This document shows positions 36,885-49,278 of a DNA stretch of 64,000 nt, piece by piece (position 1 is the stretch's first letter; every line of letters begins with the position of its first letter). Source of the stretch: Anarhynchus alexandrinus (taxonomy: Eukaryota > Chordata > Aves > Charadriiformes > Charadriidae); the NCBI GenBank assembly GCA_008711295.1, contig VUYV01000036.1, positions 261,187 through 325,186 of the forward strand, read 5' to 3'. The notes under the pieces are model-generated. The model was not told the DNA's origin, made no database searches, and saw only the letters and a list, made by a program, of their open reading frames with translations. The translations under genes were made by a program, and so were the position numbers.

Positions 36885-38055
36885 CTATTCACCAAACATG
36901 TCCTATAGAAGTAGTCTATGAAATAGGTAGCTTCATATCAGTTTAGATAGTTACAGATTAAACACCAGCTGAGAATATTAATTTTTATGCAATATCTATC
37001 CTGGACTTTAAAGAACTTTCATGTCCTGCAGATGGCTTATTTTATGTGGCACCTTACAAACATCTCTTACTGTGAGCACTTAAATTGTATTGTAGCCTTA
37101 TAAAAGCATACTGTGTGCTTAAGTTTTATTACATTGATGGTTAAGCAATTTAATGAGAAATAATCTATGCCTCTGTGTCCTAAGTCTAAAACCGAAATGC
37201 TAGCAGATAAGAAATTGAAAAAACAGAAAAGCAAGCAGAGAAAGCAAAAATTCAAAAGCAGGGCCTCTCTCAGAAGACAAAGATACAATTTAACTTGAAA
37301 ACAGAATAACAATGTCATCTTTCCTTATGAAACGAGTTCTTGTACAAAGTACGTTATAAGAAGCAAAAGGTAGTATGTCTTAAGATGAAAAGAAAAAGAT
37401 AAAAGGAACTGTCCAATATGCTATGCAAAACAGATACACCATATGCCAGATCTTTGTCTGGTATAACACTCAGTACTACCTTGATTTATACTGATATTAT
37501 TAAGTCAATATATACCATGTGAGCATTTCTCTTACAAATGCAGACATAAGGATGTAAGCACTACCACATATTCAAAACTTTCCTTTTCCAGCTGTTTAAA
37601 CATGTTCTTTTTCTCCTCCTTCTTCATTTTCGTTTTTTAGGTTGCCTTCTTCCACTAAGAATTTCTATACTTGTTTCCAACTCAGAAAAACACCTTTTGA
37701 AAAAGTTTCAGCAAAATATGACAGGCCCATTTTGCACTACATTATTTTTTCCAGATATCCTGTTCAAATATTTTGTGTTCATGTTGTATATACCGGAAGG
37801 TATTTGGAAAATCAAAAGAGAACATCACTGGAAACCTCAAATACAGATATCAGAGGTTCTCTTTGTTCTGTCTTCTCGTTCATATTGCGTTTCTCTCTGA
37901 TGACTGTTGCATTACCCATACAACATGAGTTTTTAGTGAGTTAGTACCTATATAACATAAGTCAGTAATGTTTGTTAGTCTGCTAATCCATGTCCATTTT
38001 CAGCATGGATTTCAGCATCTCATTTTCCCAGATAAAGCTATATCACATTCCCAGC

Positions 38056-38448
38056 GTAGGATGTTTAGCCTGGAGAAGAGAAGACTAAGAGGGGATCTCA
38101 ACAATGCTTATATATATCTAAAGGACGGTGTCAAGAGGATGGGGCCAGACTCTTTTCAGTGGTGCCCAGCAACAGGACAAGGGGCAACGGGCACAAACTG
38201 GAACACAGGAAATTCCGTCTCAACATGAGGAAAAACTTCTTTACTTTGAGGGTGACAGAGCACTGGAACAGGCTGCCCAGAGAGGTGGCAGATGCCCCAT
38301 CCCTGGAAACATTCAAGGTCAGGTTGGATGGGGCTCTGAGCAACCTGATCTTGTTGAAGATGTCCATGTTCATCATAGGGGGGTTGGACTAGATGACCTT
38401 TAGAGGTCCCTTCCAACCGAAACCATTCTGCGATTCTGTGATTCTATG
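38056..38448 (+). mobile_element. CR1 LINE fragment, ORF2 C-terminus and tail
   Basis: 5' truncated. It begins at the segment encoding '[12 protein letters not shown]' and continues '[20 protein letters not shown]'. It then reads (frame 38,159) '[20 protein letters not shown]', then '[20 protein letters not shown]' and 'SNLI'. It ends in GGTCCCTTCCAACCG and CATTCTGCGATTCTGTGATTCTATG. The 'SFQWCPAT' variant differs from the copies at 28.8, 40.5 and 44 kb, so it belongs to another CR1 subfamily, shared with 58.4 kb in that part. A frame shift splits the coding remnant near 38,160. Confidence 0.95.
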
Positions 38449-40511
38449 TCCAGAAAATGTACGCCTGCATCACAAGTGAGGGGATTTGTGGTACGCGCCC
38501 GCATAATGTACATAATCTGGTAATTTAAGGCACATTTGACTACTAGTTCTCCATATTTCTAATACAGAACTAATCTAATCAATTAATCTTCCTGTGTCTT
38601 GCCCAGTTTTAGATGCCTCCAGCATCTAGTTTTTCATCACTTCCTTAGAAGACTGTTCAACAGTCTTGCTATTAAAAAGATTTCCTAACATTTATTTTAA
38701 GTTAAATTTTCTTGATGTCTTCTCATTATATATAATAATAAAATTGTATACCAGTCTTTATAACTTCACATGTTCTTCCTTGCCCACATTTGGTGCATGC
38801 AAGCTCTAAGTAATTTACATTAAATAATTTAATTCAACAAATTGATATGTTCACAGAATACTTATACAACAAACTATTCTTCCCTGGATTTTTTTCTTGT
38901 TGTCATATTCATGAATTACACAATTGTTATTTTTTGGTTCTCTCTGGGCTAATTGGGAACAACTCACTGAAAGCATCCAGCACCTGATTTGAGATGCAAA
39001 ACCAAGGATCTGAAACTCAAGATCTTTTGTTTATTAGGATGACATGCATCACAAAATATTAACTTGTACTCCTTGAATTATTAAGAACAGAATAATTCTG
39101 ATGCAAGTACTTATGTGGATGAAATTAGAAAGAACTGCCTATGCATGCTTTGAAATTCATGCCAAATCAACACCAAATGAGTCAACCTGCCAGAAAACAA
39201 ATATGAAAGGCATCTAAGCACCACAGTTGTAGCAATTTTCTTTATGTTTTTTAGAAACTATTTGTGGAAGCTGATGCTATGTATTTCCTTTGAATATTTC
39301 TAATCTTTTATTGTGCTTCAGCCATTGTTTAGCAGAATTATAACCATATTCAGACATTTTATTAATCCATAAGATGGTACAGTGTCTAAATACCTTTTAT
39401 TGGTCTCCTTTTGTCTGCCTCAGATGTGATCTTTATTCTGGAATGGCTGAAGGGGAATCAGAGCTGTGATAGTTAAGTATATCAGCTTTCATACTTGTTG
39501 TTCAAGACTTTCTTAGAGGAGCTTTCTAGAGCATCAACAAGCCTGGCTTAACTAAATGTATGATTTAAATGGCGAGATAAAATGGATTAAACTTGTGTGG
39601 ATGTTTTCCCAATTAGTTCAATTTAATTTAATCCATGTTGGAAAGTAATTAAGGGAAACTGAGTTGTGGTGAGATATTCTAACTCTGATTTTTTTTTATA
39701 TACAAGGAATTAATGGAGTTCTACTCATTCATTTTAAATTCCCTCCCTAATTTCCAACAACTTTCCTGAGAATCTCTGAACAAGAAGTCCCTGTCTTTGA
39801 CTCCTTTAGCCTTGGAACAGAGTCATGCACAAAATCATGAAGAAAGTTGTAGCTGTCATCCTAATTAACTGAAGCTCTTGCTTCCACCTAACAACACCGT
39901 GACTGCCCTGCCTGATCAGACAGGAGCACTCCATGCTGTATCTTCCATTTCTGGTCCCCCGGTAAGTACCTCAGCTGTGTCCCTGTGCCATCAATGCTGA
40001 GATAAAACTGCTGGAGCAAGCTCAGGGGTAGTAGTGCTCTTTAGTAATTCCCCTGGATTAGATGACTGTATACTCTTCCCCAGGGTCTGCTTTACAATTC
40101 AGACACAGCTGTTAGGAGTCTTTTAAACACAGAAAAATAGCCCAAAGACATGTGAGACATAGATGCCATTACAAAAACGAATCGTCAGTTTGTGTAAATA
40201 CCTTTTTTTTTTTATCAACAGTTGCCACTAGTGGTGCCAAAACAGCATCAAAATAAGACCATAACTTTGACAGATTAACTGTGAAAGGATTGTTGGTCCA
40301 TGGGAGCATCACGTAGAGAGTCAAATTTATAGGTCGAGTCATAAACAAATAGTTCTGCATTCCAGATAGCAGGACTCTTTTGAAGAAAACTAGAAGGACT
40401 TTTCGTCAACAAGATTTTAGCTTTCACACAGTTCTGCAAACAGAATAGACTGTAGCTTCAGAAACTAGAGAGATCTCTGTTATGCCTCACTAAACATGCC
40501 AACGTGTCTGT
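38449..40511. other. unique AT-rich non-coding DNA
   Basis: No recognised gene, RNA or transposon. A T run lies at 40,203-40,213. Confidence 0.5.
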
Positions 40512-40944
40512 CATAGAATCATAGGATCATAGAATCATAGAATGGTTTAGGTTGGAAAGGACCTTGAAGAACATCGAGTTCCAACCTCCCTGCCATAGGC
40601 AGGGACACCTCCCACTAGACCAGGTTGCCCAAGGCCACGTCCAGCCTGGCCTTGAACACCTCCAGGGATGGGGCCTCAACAACCTCTCTGGGAAACCTGT
40701 TCCAGTGCCTTACCACCCTTAAAGTGAAAAACTTCTTCCTAATGTTTAATTTAAACCTGCCCTCTTCCAGTTTGAAGCCATTCCCCCTCATCCTATCACT
40801 ACATGCCCTAGTAAAAAGTCCTTCCCCAGCTCTCCTGTAGGCCCCCTTTAGGTACTGGAAGGCTGCAATAAGATCTCCGCGGAGCCTTCTCTTCTCCAGG
40901 CTGAACAGCCCCAACTCCTTCAGCCTCTCCTCATAGGAGACTCT
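40512..40944 (-). mobile_element. CR1 LINE fragment, ORF2 C-terminus and tail
   Basis: Minus strand. The plus strand starts with the terminal repeat (CATAGAATCATAGGATCATAG) and GGTTGGAAAGGACCTTG. The minus frame 40,615-40,914 reads '[20 protein letters not shown]', then '[20 protein letters not shown]' and '[20 protein letters not shown]', ending 'ALGNLV'. This 99-codon frame is free of stops, so the copy is comparatively young. It is truncated 5' just upstream of '[12 protein letters not shown]'-type sequence, at about 40,944. Confidence 0.96.
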
Positions 40945-41555
40945 GAGTCATATGGAGGTTCTCCTTATATCTCCCACTAAAAAAAAAAAAAGTTGAAGGC
41001 AGTAAATAGCACTAATTATCCTCTACAAAATATTCCACAATATTCATCTTCCAGCACCCTTGTCTTTACTTTTTATTGAAGCAAACTCCTTCTGCTTGGC
41101 GATGCCACCCAGGTCTGGTTTTGACCAGCAAAGATGAGAAATGGTATGAGTGGGATTCACAGAATTGAGCTATGATCCCAAGCACGGGGAAGCCCTAAGT
41201 GGGTGGGCAGTGCTGCTAACTCTCTAGGACACCCAGAAAGCCGGGCCTTTTCGATTGCGTGTTATTTGATCAGCTAGTTCTCAATGTCTGGTGCTCTGCT
41301 CCTTCAAACAGATCCAGCTGGTGGTGATGACTGATTTCAGTCGCATAAGAGCTGCGACAAATATGGGAGCATTGCCCGCAAAGCAAATGTGGAATGAGGA
41401 AAGTTATGTCAAAAACGCACAGGCTGGGAGAGTTGACCACTGAATGGCTTCAGGAAAAAAGGGCACAGCAGGAAGAACATGACTTCATTATAACAGTAAG
41501 TAAAAAATTAACACAAGTGGAATGATTGCAGAATAGGAAAAAAGAAGGGAATAAT
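40945..41555. other. unique non-coding DNA
   Basis: No recognised feature apart from an A run at 40,979-40,991 directly next to the truncated CR1 end. Confidence 0.5.
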
Positions 41556-41888
41556 TTAAAAATCTGGATTGGTCTTCTGAGGCTGAAAAGGCTTTTGTCC
41601 CTGTGTGTTGACAGCACTCATTAGCTTTCGTTTAATTGGAGGAGTCTTAGGACCCTTCTGACTCTGCAGGACACTAAGACACACAGCCATCTCAAACCTG
41701 GAAGAAGAGACTGTGGGATCTAGGTCATCTAATGTTTGATGACATTCCAGGTTCAGGTGGTTATTTTCTTTAAGTGACATTGGAACATCACAGGTTTCTG
41801 CAACCGGGAATAAACTGTTAGACGGCTTTGGTGTAAAATACAGCTGAATCCCATCCATGGATGCTAATTTCAGATCAATTTTGCTGCT
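41556..41888 (-). other. about 110-codon open frame with protein-like composition, unrecognised
   Basis: Read on the minus strand the frame opens after a TAG at 41,889-41,891, has an ATG at 41,856-41,858, and ends with TAA. The product is hydrophilic and rich in S, P, K, Q and N. It has stretches such as 'LKENNHLNLECHQTLDDLDP' and 'KGPKTPPIKRKLMSAVNTQG', like a disordered linker of a nuclear protein rather than random AT-rich translation. I cannot name a family. A branch-point-like CCTAAC and ATTAGTAG precede it on the same strand, but the pyrimidine tract is poor, and there is no GT donor before the stop. Possibilities are a terminal exon, an old retrocopy fragment, or chance. Confidence 0.18.
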
Positions 41889-43956
41889 CTACTAATGTTA
41901 GGGATGACAATCTAGTGACTCTAGACTGACAGCTGATCTGTCATTTCCTACTTTCAAAAGCCAGCTGTAGCTGGAACAAGAGATAGGAAAACCCGAAAAT
42001 AAACTTTGCAGTGAAAGACATGGGGGTACAAAAGGGAATATTCCTGTTCTCATGATATTAAAATACAAGCTATTCACAGTGATTCCAATTTTCAAAACAT
42101 TGTGCTGGGCTCATTGACGGTTAAAATGACATATGAAAGAGGTTCACTTACTCACACCTACACCCACATATACACAGGAGGAAATAATTTGTGACAGTAA
42201 CAACTACGGTGAATGACGATAAATGTTAGGGGGAAAAAACCCACAAATTAATTCCTCAAAGCATAAGTATGACTGAGATAGATGGTAACATGTAGCATTT
42301 AATAGTGCCATGTCACAGATGGAAAAGAGTTTCCAAAATCTCTTGGACGATTGCACCAATGAAACCACTCATGCAATAAGGCCAAATGGAAGCGGCTTCA
42401 AATGATTTAAGGGCTCTCACAGAGGATTTGCTTGTGACATTTGGCTATTGATGGTATTATACTTTGGAATTTAAGATGATACTGCTGGTGTTATCAAGCT
42501 TCTCTGTATGTGTAGAGCTAGAAAGACCAGCACATGGCTGGTATTGAGATGGAAACCCTCCTGGTCAATATGTTTATTTCTGCCTTACAGAGTCACTTCA
42601 CTTCTTCATCCAAAGGTTTGACTAAACAGTAGATATGGAAGATGGCTGTTTGGCCAGAATATTTTTAAGAGAGATGGTGGCTGTGCCCGTCCTGCGGGTG
42701 ATCTCTGGATGGGTGCAGAACAGGAGATGGGAGATGCAAGGACCGGTCATGAACGCAGGCTGGAGGATTCCAGCAAGGAGCAAAGCCCCTTCATCAGAAA
42801 GAAGAGTGTGTGCAGTGTTTTTAGCCTGGCAAAGCACAGAAAGTGCTAAGTTAGACAGTAAGTGTGGAAGAAAAGGTCCTCAACGTAAGGAGACAGCAGA
42901 AAGGAGAAAGCAGGATTTGTTTTTAAACCTTGTATTGCCATCTGTCTTAGCTAGCAGAGTAAAGGTATTTTCTATTCAAAGTCTCCTACTTGTTTTCTTT
43001 TTTTTTATTTTCTAGTTCGGTATTTTGCATTCCAATAAATCCTAGGTTTGGAGATAAAGTGACTTTTGATAAGGTCCTTAAGCAAATATGTGATATATTC
43101 ACCTGAGGACGCTGACTTTCACAGAATCCTGTGCAAGCATCCTTTATTTAAATAAATTAAATAAATATGTCACCAGAGTTTGGCACTGCTCCCTGTTGAC
43201 ACTGTTGTAGATTTTATTTCTGCTCATGGCTTAATGCTCAGCATTGCTGCTCAGACACAGCCACAACTTGAATCGCAAAACCTGTTTTCTGTCAGTAACT
43301 CACAGCTTCTGATGTCAATATTTGGCTTTGCCAGAAACTGTGCTGCAACATGTCTTTCAGGCATTCGTCTTCCTTTCTCCCATTCAGAGCTCCCATCTTA
43401 AGGTTACTGTGTAGCTATTATGACTTCAGTAGTCCATGTCTTGCATTCCAGATACATAACCAACTCAGCATAGCTTTTGTGTTATTGTCTTGGTGTCAGT
43501 TCCTGGATGGCAGTCCCAACCCACTATGTTATCACTTCGGATTTTTATCCTACCTTTTGATGTGCACGCTGGTATGTGGACATCACAAACAGCTTGTGCC
43601 TGGCATCTGGATAGTGATCTGTGGCTCACAGGAAAATTTACATAACATGACTCTTCAGAAAAAATAAATTTACTTGGCTGGAATTTTATGCCTCTTTTCT
43701 TTCCATTTCTCTCTGATAAATGATTAAAAGGTGATCTGGTATTGCTAATGCAGTTTGTCCATTTTCTTCCTGAAAGAGAAATTGAAGCATGAACTCACTG
43801 TTAAGACAGTAGCCATATATATGATTCTATGATATAGCTAATTTTAATTATTCGGCCCATGCTACATATTGTAGGCTAGGTCTAAATTTCATTTTCTTAT
43901 TTCATTTTTTGTCATAAGCCAATATATTCCATCTAGCTCTCTAAGACATTTCATAG
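41889..43956. other. unique non-coding DNA with one ATG frame
   Basis: An ATG frame of 126 codons (42,635-43,015, +) starts MEDGCLARIFL and ends in a phenylalanine-rich run encoded by a T-rich tract. I recognise nothing in it and consider it probably non-coding. No transposon or RNA is recognised in the rest. Confidence 0.45.
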
Positions 43957-44028
43957 CCATAGAATCATAGAATGGTTAGAGTTGGAAGGGACCTTAAAGA
44001 TCATCTAGTTACACAGGGACACCTCCCA

Positions 44029-45850
44029 CTAGACCAGGTTACTCAAAGCCCCATCCAATCTGGCCTTGAATACTTCCAGGGATGGGGCATACACAACTTC
44101 TCTGAGCAACCTGGTCCAGTGTCCCACCACTCTCACAGTGAATAATTTCTTCTTAATGTTTAATCCAAACCTACCCTCTTTCAGTTTAAAACTGTTACCC
44201 CTCTTCCTATTACTACATGCCCTTGTAAGAAGTCCCTCCCCGTCATTCCAGTAGGCCCCCTTTAGGTACTGGAAAGCTGCTATAAGGTCACCCTGAAGCC
44301 TTCTCTTCTCCAGGCTGAACAGTCCCGACTCTCTCAGGCTGTCTTCATAGGAGAGGTGCTCCAGCCCTCTGATCATCTTTGTGGCCCTCCTCTGGACTTG
44401 TTCCAACAGGTCCATGTCCTTCTTATGTTGGGGGGTCCAGAGCTGGACACAGTACTCCAGGTGGGGTCTCACCAGAGTGGAGTAAAGGGGAAGAACCACC
44501 TCCCTCAACCTGCTGGCCACACTTCTGATGCAGCCCAGGATGCAGTTGGCTTTCTGGGCTGCAAGCACACATTGCTAGCTCCTGTTGAGCTTCTCATCAA
44601 CCAACACCCACGAGTCCTTCTCTTTATGGCTGCTCTCAATCCATTCTCTGCCCAGACTGTATTTGTGCTTGGGATTGCCCCGACCCATGTGCAGGACCTT
44701 GCACTTGGCCTTGTTGAATTTTATGAGGTTTGCACAGGCCCACCTCTCCAGCCTGTCCAGGTACCTCTGGATGGCATCCCTCCCCTCCAACATGTCAACC
44801 ACTCCACGCAGCTCGGTGTAGTTGTCAAACTAGCTAAGGGTGCACTCGATCCCACTGTCCATGTCACCAACAAAGATGTTGAACAGCACCAGTCCCAATG
44901 CCAACCCCTGAGGAACGCCACTCGTCACTAGTTGCTAGTTGGACATCAAGCCACTGACCACAAGTCTTTGAGTGTGGCCATCCAGCTAATTCCTTATCCA
45001 CCGAGTGGTCCATCCATCAAATCCGTGTTTCTCCAGTTTAGAGACAAGGATGTTGTGCAGGGCCAGTGTCAAATGTTTTGCACAAGTCCAGGTAGATGAC
45101 ATCTGTTGCTCTTCCCTTATCCACCAGTGCTGCAATACTGTTGTAGAAGGCCACCAAATTTGTCAGGCATGATTTGGCCTTAGTGAAGCCGTGTTGGCTG
45201 CCACCAACCACCTCCTTATTTTCCATGTGCTATATCATAGATTCCAGGAGGATTTGCTCCATGATCTTGATGGGCACAGAGGTGAGCGTGACCAGCCTAT
45301 AGTTCCCCGGGTCTTCTTTTTTACCCTTTTTAAAAATGGGGGTTATGTTTCCTCTTTTCCAGTCAGTGGGAACTTCACCGGACTGCCATGACTTCTAAAA
45401 TGTGATGGATAGTGGCTTAGCAACTTTATCCACCAGTTGCCTCAGGACCCACAGATGTATCTCATCGGGTCCCATGGATTTGTGAATCTTCAGGTTCCTC
45501 AGATGGTCTCGAACCAGATATTCTCCTACAGCGGGTGGTTACCTCATTCTCTCAATCCCTGCATTTGCCTTCGGCGATTTGGATGGTGTGGCTAGAGCAC
45601 TTGCCAGTGAAGACTGAGGCAAAAAAGTTGTTGAGTACCTCAGCCTTCTCCATATCCCGGGTGACATTTCCTTCTGGAGAGGGCCCCCATTTTCCCTAGT
45701 CTTCCTTTTATCACCGACGCACCTCTAGAAGTTTTTCTTGCTGCCCTTGACATCCCTGGCCAGATTTAACTCTCTCAGGGCTTTAGCTTTCCTACCCTGA
45801 TCCTTGGATACTCACCCAATTTCTCTGTATCCCTCCCAGGCTACCTGTCC
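44029..45850 (-). pseudogene. CR1 ORF2 reverse transcriptase remnant
   Basis: The reverse transcriptase copies the element's RNA at the nicked target. In transcription order the remnant shows the linker, then '[20 protein letters not shown]' and '[12 protein letters not shown]' (palm motif with the first aspartate, about 45,060-45,210). A frame change follows, then '[16 protein letters not shown]', a TAG and 'FDNY' at about 44,831-44,845. Next come 'GVVDMLEGRDAIQRYLDRLE' and 'KHKYSLGREW' (44,575-44,820). A 179-codon C-terminal frame (44,029-44,568) reads 'EYCVQLWTPQHKKDMDLLEQ' and ends 'ALSNLV'. The family active-site box is F-A-D-D; here a stop precedes it and both aspartates are changed, so the enzyme is dead. 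The C-terminal frame remains intact. Confidence 0.93.
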
Positions 45851-46080
45851 TAGCATCCGTCTTCTGTAAGCTTCCTTTTTGTGTTTGAGTTTGTTGAGGA
45901 GCTCCTTTTTATCCATTCAGGCCTCCTGGTTTTTTTGCCTGATTTTGCTGGGATGCATTGCTCCTGAGCTTGGAGGAGGTGATCCTTGAATATTAACCAG
46001 CTTTCTTGGGCCCAGGCACCACTGTGATTCAAAGCCAGATTCTCAGGGATGCTAATGGCTAGCATCAATCTGTTGTCCAA
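45850..46080 (-). pseudogene. CR1 ORF2 segment upstream of the reverse transcriptase
   Basis: A 76-codon minus-strand frame with '[20 protein letters not shown]' and 'CIPAKSGKKTRRPEWIKRSS', the CR1 region between endonuclease and reverse transcriptase. It corresponds to 30,780-30,900 in the plus-strand copy. The copy is truncated just upstream. Confidence 0.85.
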
Positions 46081-49000
46081 AAGTTAGTTATCTAAACCTT
46101 GGGTGGTCAGCAGAGTCTCTCTCACAGTCAGTGGAAGAAATAGAAGCCTCCTATTTTGTCTTATCCCCAGGTGACACCGTAGACAGGTGACTGAGGTAGG
46201 GGACAGGAATCACTCTCTGCACAGGTCTGTTTCTCTTCGTATTTCTTGAAGAAATCTCGCCGAGAGAATTTAGAGAACTAAAGATGTTGAGATCAATTGC
46301 ACCCACAGCCTCTTTTGGTGGTTCTTTTTCAATAAAGGACCTTTAAAGTAGAAATAAGTGCTTTTAGTCTGAAGCTGACAGGTACTTTTACCTTCCAACT
46401 CTATTTTTTTTTTTTTATTTTAAGTATTATCACCTTAGATATTTCCCCCACTCCTCATTCAGGAGTGTGTTTGTGTTTGAGAAGGGTTCATGCTTCACGT
46501 ACACATGGTTAAGTCCTTTCACTTCTTTCGGCCTTTTTCTGCACAGGAAAAGAGATGCTTTATGTGATGCTCCTTAGTAAGAGTTTCCTGACAAAGGGGC
46601 TGTGCCGGGGATCTGACTGTTCCCTCTGCAAGTATGCTGGAGCATAAGCACGCACACTCCATCTGTACGAATGGGAGAGGAGAACAGTGCATTCAACATC
46701 TGTTGCAGGCAGTTATAAATATTGCAGTAGTTTAATTTTCCTAGGAATTATGCCTAAAGCAGGGCCTATGGCTCAGAAATTAAAAAGGGAAAAACTAGCC
46801 TAGTACAATTCCTTTAGGTCTCTTATTTCCTATGATCTTTCTTTAAGTTTTTACCACATGTTCCTTGAGAAAATCAAGGTCAAGTTTCTTTATCATGATT
46901 TGTGATTGATTTGTGATTTTTCATTGTCATATTTGGATGTCTGGGTGATCCCTCACAGCATTTCTGAAATAAATCTGTGTGAAAAATTTGCCTGGGTGGA
47001 AGAGGCAAGAAATTGCGGGATTAGGAGGGAATTAATACTTTGAATTTTCAGTGAAATCAGAAAAAAACCTGTTTCATAATATATATTTGAATGAAATATA
47101 TCGTTTTCTCTAGGATTTTTTTATTATTATTGTTCAGGTTATATCTCTGTTTATAATACCTGGGGATAAAAATCCTGAAGATGATTGTCTGAGCCCAGTT
47201 TCACATCACACAGAGCAAATTTCATATATGGTGGAGTACGCTAGCATGTTCTTTGAAGCATTGTTCAACAGCTACTTCTGTTTACTTCCCTAAGATTAAA
47301 AAGATGTAAAGTACTTTCTGAAATTCCTAACAGCATGATGTATGAAATAATATTTTTTAAACTGAAATAAATCAGAATAGATAAACTCATTTCCTTTCTT
47401 TCATGGATCTTCAAGACAGAAAATTGATAATAGTAACGAAAAAATTATTTTTGGACGTTCACTCAATTTTACATTTTTTCAAAGACAGTTAATTACATCT
47501 GACATCCAAAAGCACCAATTTTCATTAATTTATATCAAAAGAAAAAGTGTCAATAATAACATACATATTCCTTTGCTTTATAGACTCAAAATAAAAAATA
47601 AACACTAGTAGTGTAAGACAGAATCATATCTGTTCTGCAAATCACTATATTGAGACAAAGAGAAATTAAAAACGGTCTTCCTAAGATAATAGAGAACTCA
47701 TCTTTTTAGGATTTCAATTCCAGAAAGAAACATATGAAGAAAATGATATGCAGTAAGTTATTACCCATTTGAAACATATGTTTATGTTAATAATAGAACA
47801 GTACCCTTTTTTTAAACTGATGCTTTCAGCACTAATTATGTGGCTTCCGTCACACCACACATTTATGAGAAAGAAAAAATGAAGGCAAATTAAAGGATGA
47901 AAAAGAAAAATGTTGACAAATATTATTTTAAAACAGTTTTACTTTGACATAAATTATGAGCTATTGAGTATGCCAGCAGTGGTGTTTCAATGATTGGTAT
48001 GTAATTATCTAGGGAGGAAGGGTTTTAAGAATTCATAGCAATTCCTTAGCATGTCTTATTGGATTTACGCCAGCATGAAGGATTTAGTAATGAACTGCTA
48101 ATCCGACTCTGCTCACTACCTGCCCAAAGTTTAAAATGTGGCTCTCTCTAAATGTCAGCTGCAATTAAGTGTTAGGACCAAAAGCATCTCAGAAAATGAG
48201 AAAGTAGTAGGATAGATTTTACTGTCTATTATTGGTATTTATGGCTCTTCTCATGTTTAATCACTTGCAGCCACTGCACACTAAACACTTTCTTGCAAAT
48301 GTGGCTGGAAATAGTGTTTAATAGAAGAAAGGGGATGACATGAAGACAGGGAGTTTAGACTGGTAAAACATCCTGATAATGAGATTTGTTAGACAGTAGA
48401 AGAATCTCCTGAGGGCAGAGGGGGAAACTTCAGTATCTGGGACATGTCCAATTAAACTTGAAAAACATTAGAAAACGTTCTCCTTAGAACAGGAACTAGA
48501 TGTAATTAATATATTTCATGTCTAGTTTCTGTTATTCTCAAAGCTTTTTCCCAGGCAAAATTTGGTTTCCTATCACTTCTGCAAAGAGTAGTTTCAGTGC
48601 CTTAAAAGATTAAGGCAAATAAAGTTACAACATCTATATTACCTTTGAAACTGGAAAAGGAAAGTTTAATCATAGTCTAATCCAGACGCCCTTCACGTTT
48701 ACCTATTAATTGATGTCCTCAAAGGACTAATCTAAGGCTCATAAAACAGGAATCTCTTTTACCATGTTCTAAAATAAGACCAATTGTAAGAACATTTCTG
48801 CCGCAGAATATTCCTCAGAATATGTATTCATGCTAGGAGTCATGATGCTCTTTTGTGATTATCTTTGAGGAAAGACGAGCTTTCTTGGAGTCACTCCCAA
48901 TTTTACACTTATCAGGAAAAACTAGGGACATTTCAAAGAAGCGGACACCTCCTAATGTAATGGCTCGGTGATGGGAAGAAACCATCTTCTTAGTCCCAAA

Positions 49001-49209
49001 ACAAAAGGTAGCTGTTAACGTGGGATCCATCAGATTACATCAAAGCTGACTTTACTGAATCTTAAAAGTGAATCACTTCTACTTAATTTTGTTCCCAGGC
49101 TGAGCTACAACTGGGACCATTACTCATTTAGGCTGGACTAATTTTTCATTATCCTGCTTCTGACTCTTTGTGCAAACATAAAGCTGGAATGCACACCACA
49201 GAAACTATT

Positions 49210-49278
49210 GTTATATATACATACACCTACACATATACATACACGCATACACATATTCATAAAAACATATATATATTT
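49210..49278. repeat. degenerate TA/CA-rich simple repeat
   Basis: Mixed ATAC, ACAC and ATAT units, imperfect, about 70 bp. Confidence 0.8.

Larger units (their letters stand above)
32026..38055. other. unique AT-rich non-coding DNA
   Basis: Six kilobases with no recognised gene or transposon. Small items are a perfect hairpin at 33,549-33,571, short A and T runs, and an 18-bp-period duplication at 36,853-36,884. Open frames reach about 100 codons (37,642-37,944) but are typical of chance. Confidence 0.5.
43957..46080 (-). mobile_element. CR1 LINE, 5' truncated, 2.1 kb
   Basis: Minus strand, second longest CR1 in the window. On the plus strand it begins with the terminal repeat (CATAGAATCATAGAATGG) and GTTGGAAGGGACCTTAAAGATC. 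It runs back through the whole ORF2 C-terminal half, the reverse transcriptase region and the linker. It ends near 46,080, short of the endonuclease. Compared with the copy at 28.8-32.0 kb it retains the reverse transcriptase core that copy lost. The exact 5' end is uncertain by tens of bases. Confidence 0.96.

Noticed and set aside
37642..37944. 100-codon plus-strand frame
   Set aside because: Composition is typical of AT-rich random translation. An overlapping frame of similar length exists.
42635..43015. 126-codon ATG frame on the plus strand
   Set aside because: No family resemblance, and it ends in a phenylalanine run encoded by a T tract. Judged a chance frame.
44356..44931. 191-codon plus-strand frame inside the 44 kb CR1
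   Set aside because: It is the antisense shadow of CR1 ORF2. The opposite strand gives clear reverse transcriptase family sequence.
46110..46175. possible ancient SINE/LINE2 tail beside the 44-46 kb CR1
   Set aside because: Weak match over one short run. It may be unique flanking DNA.
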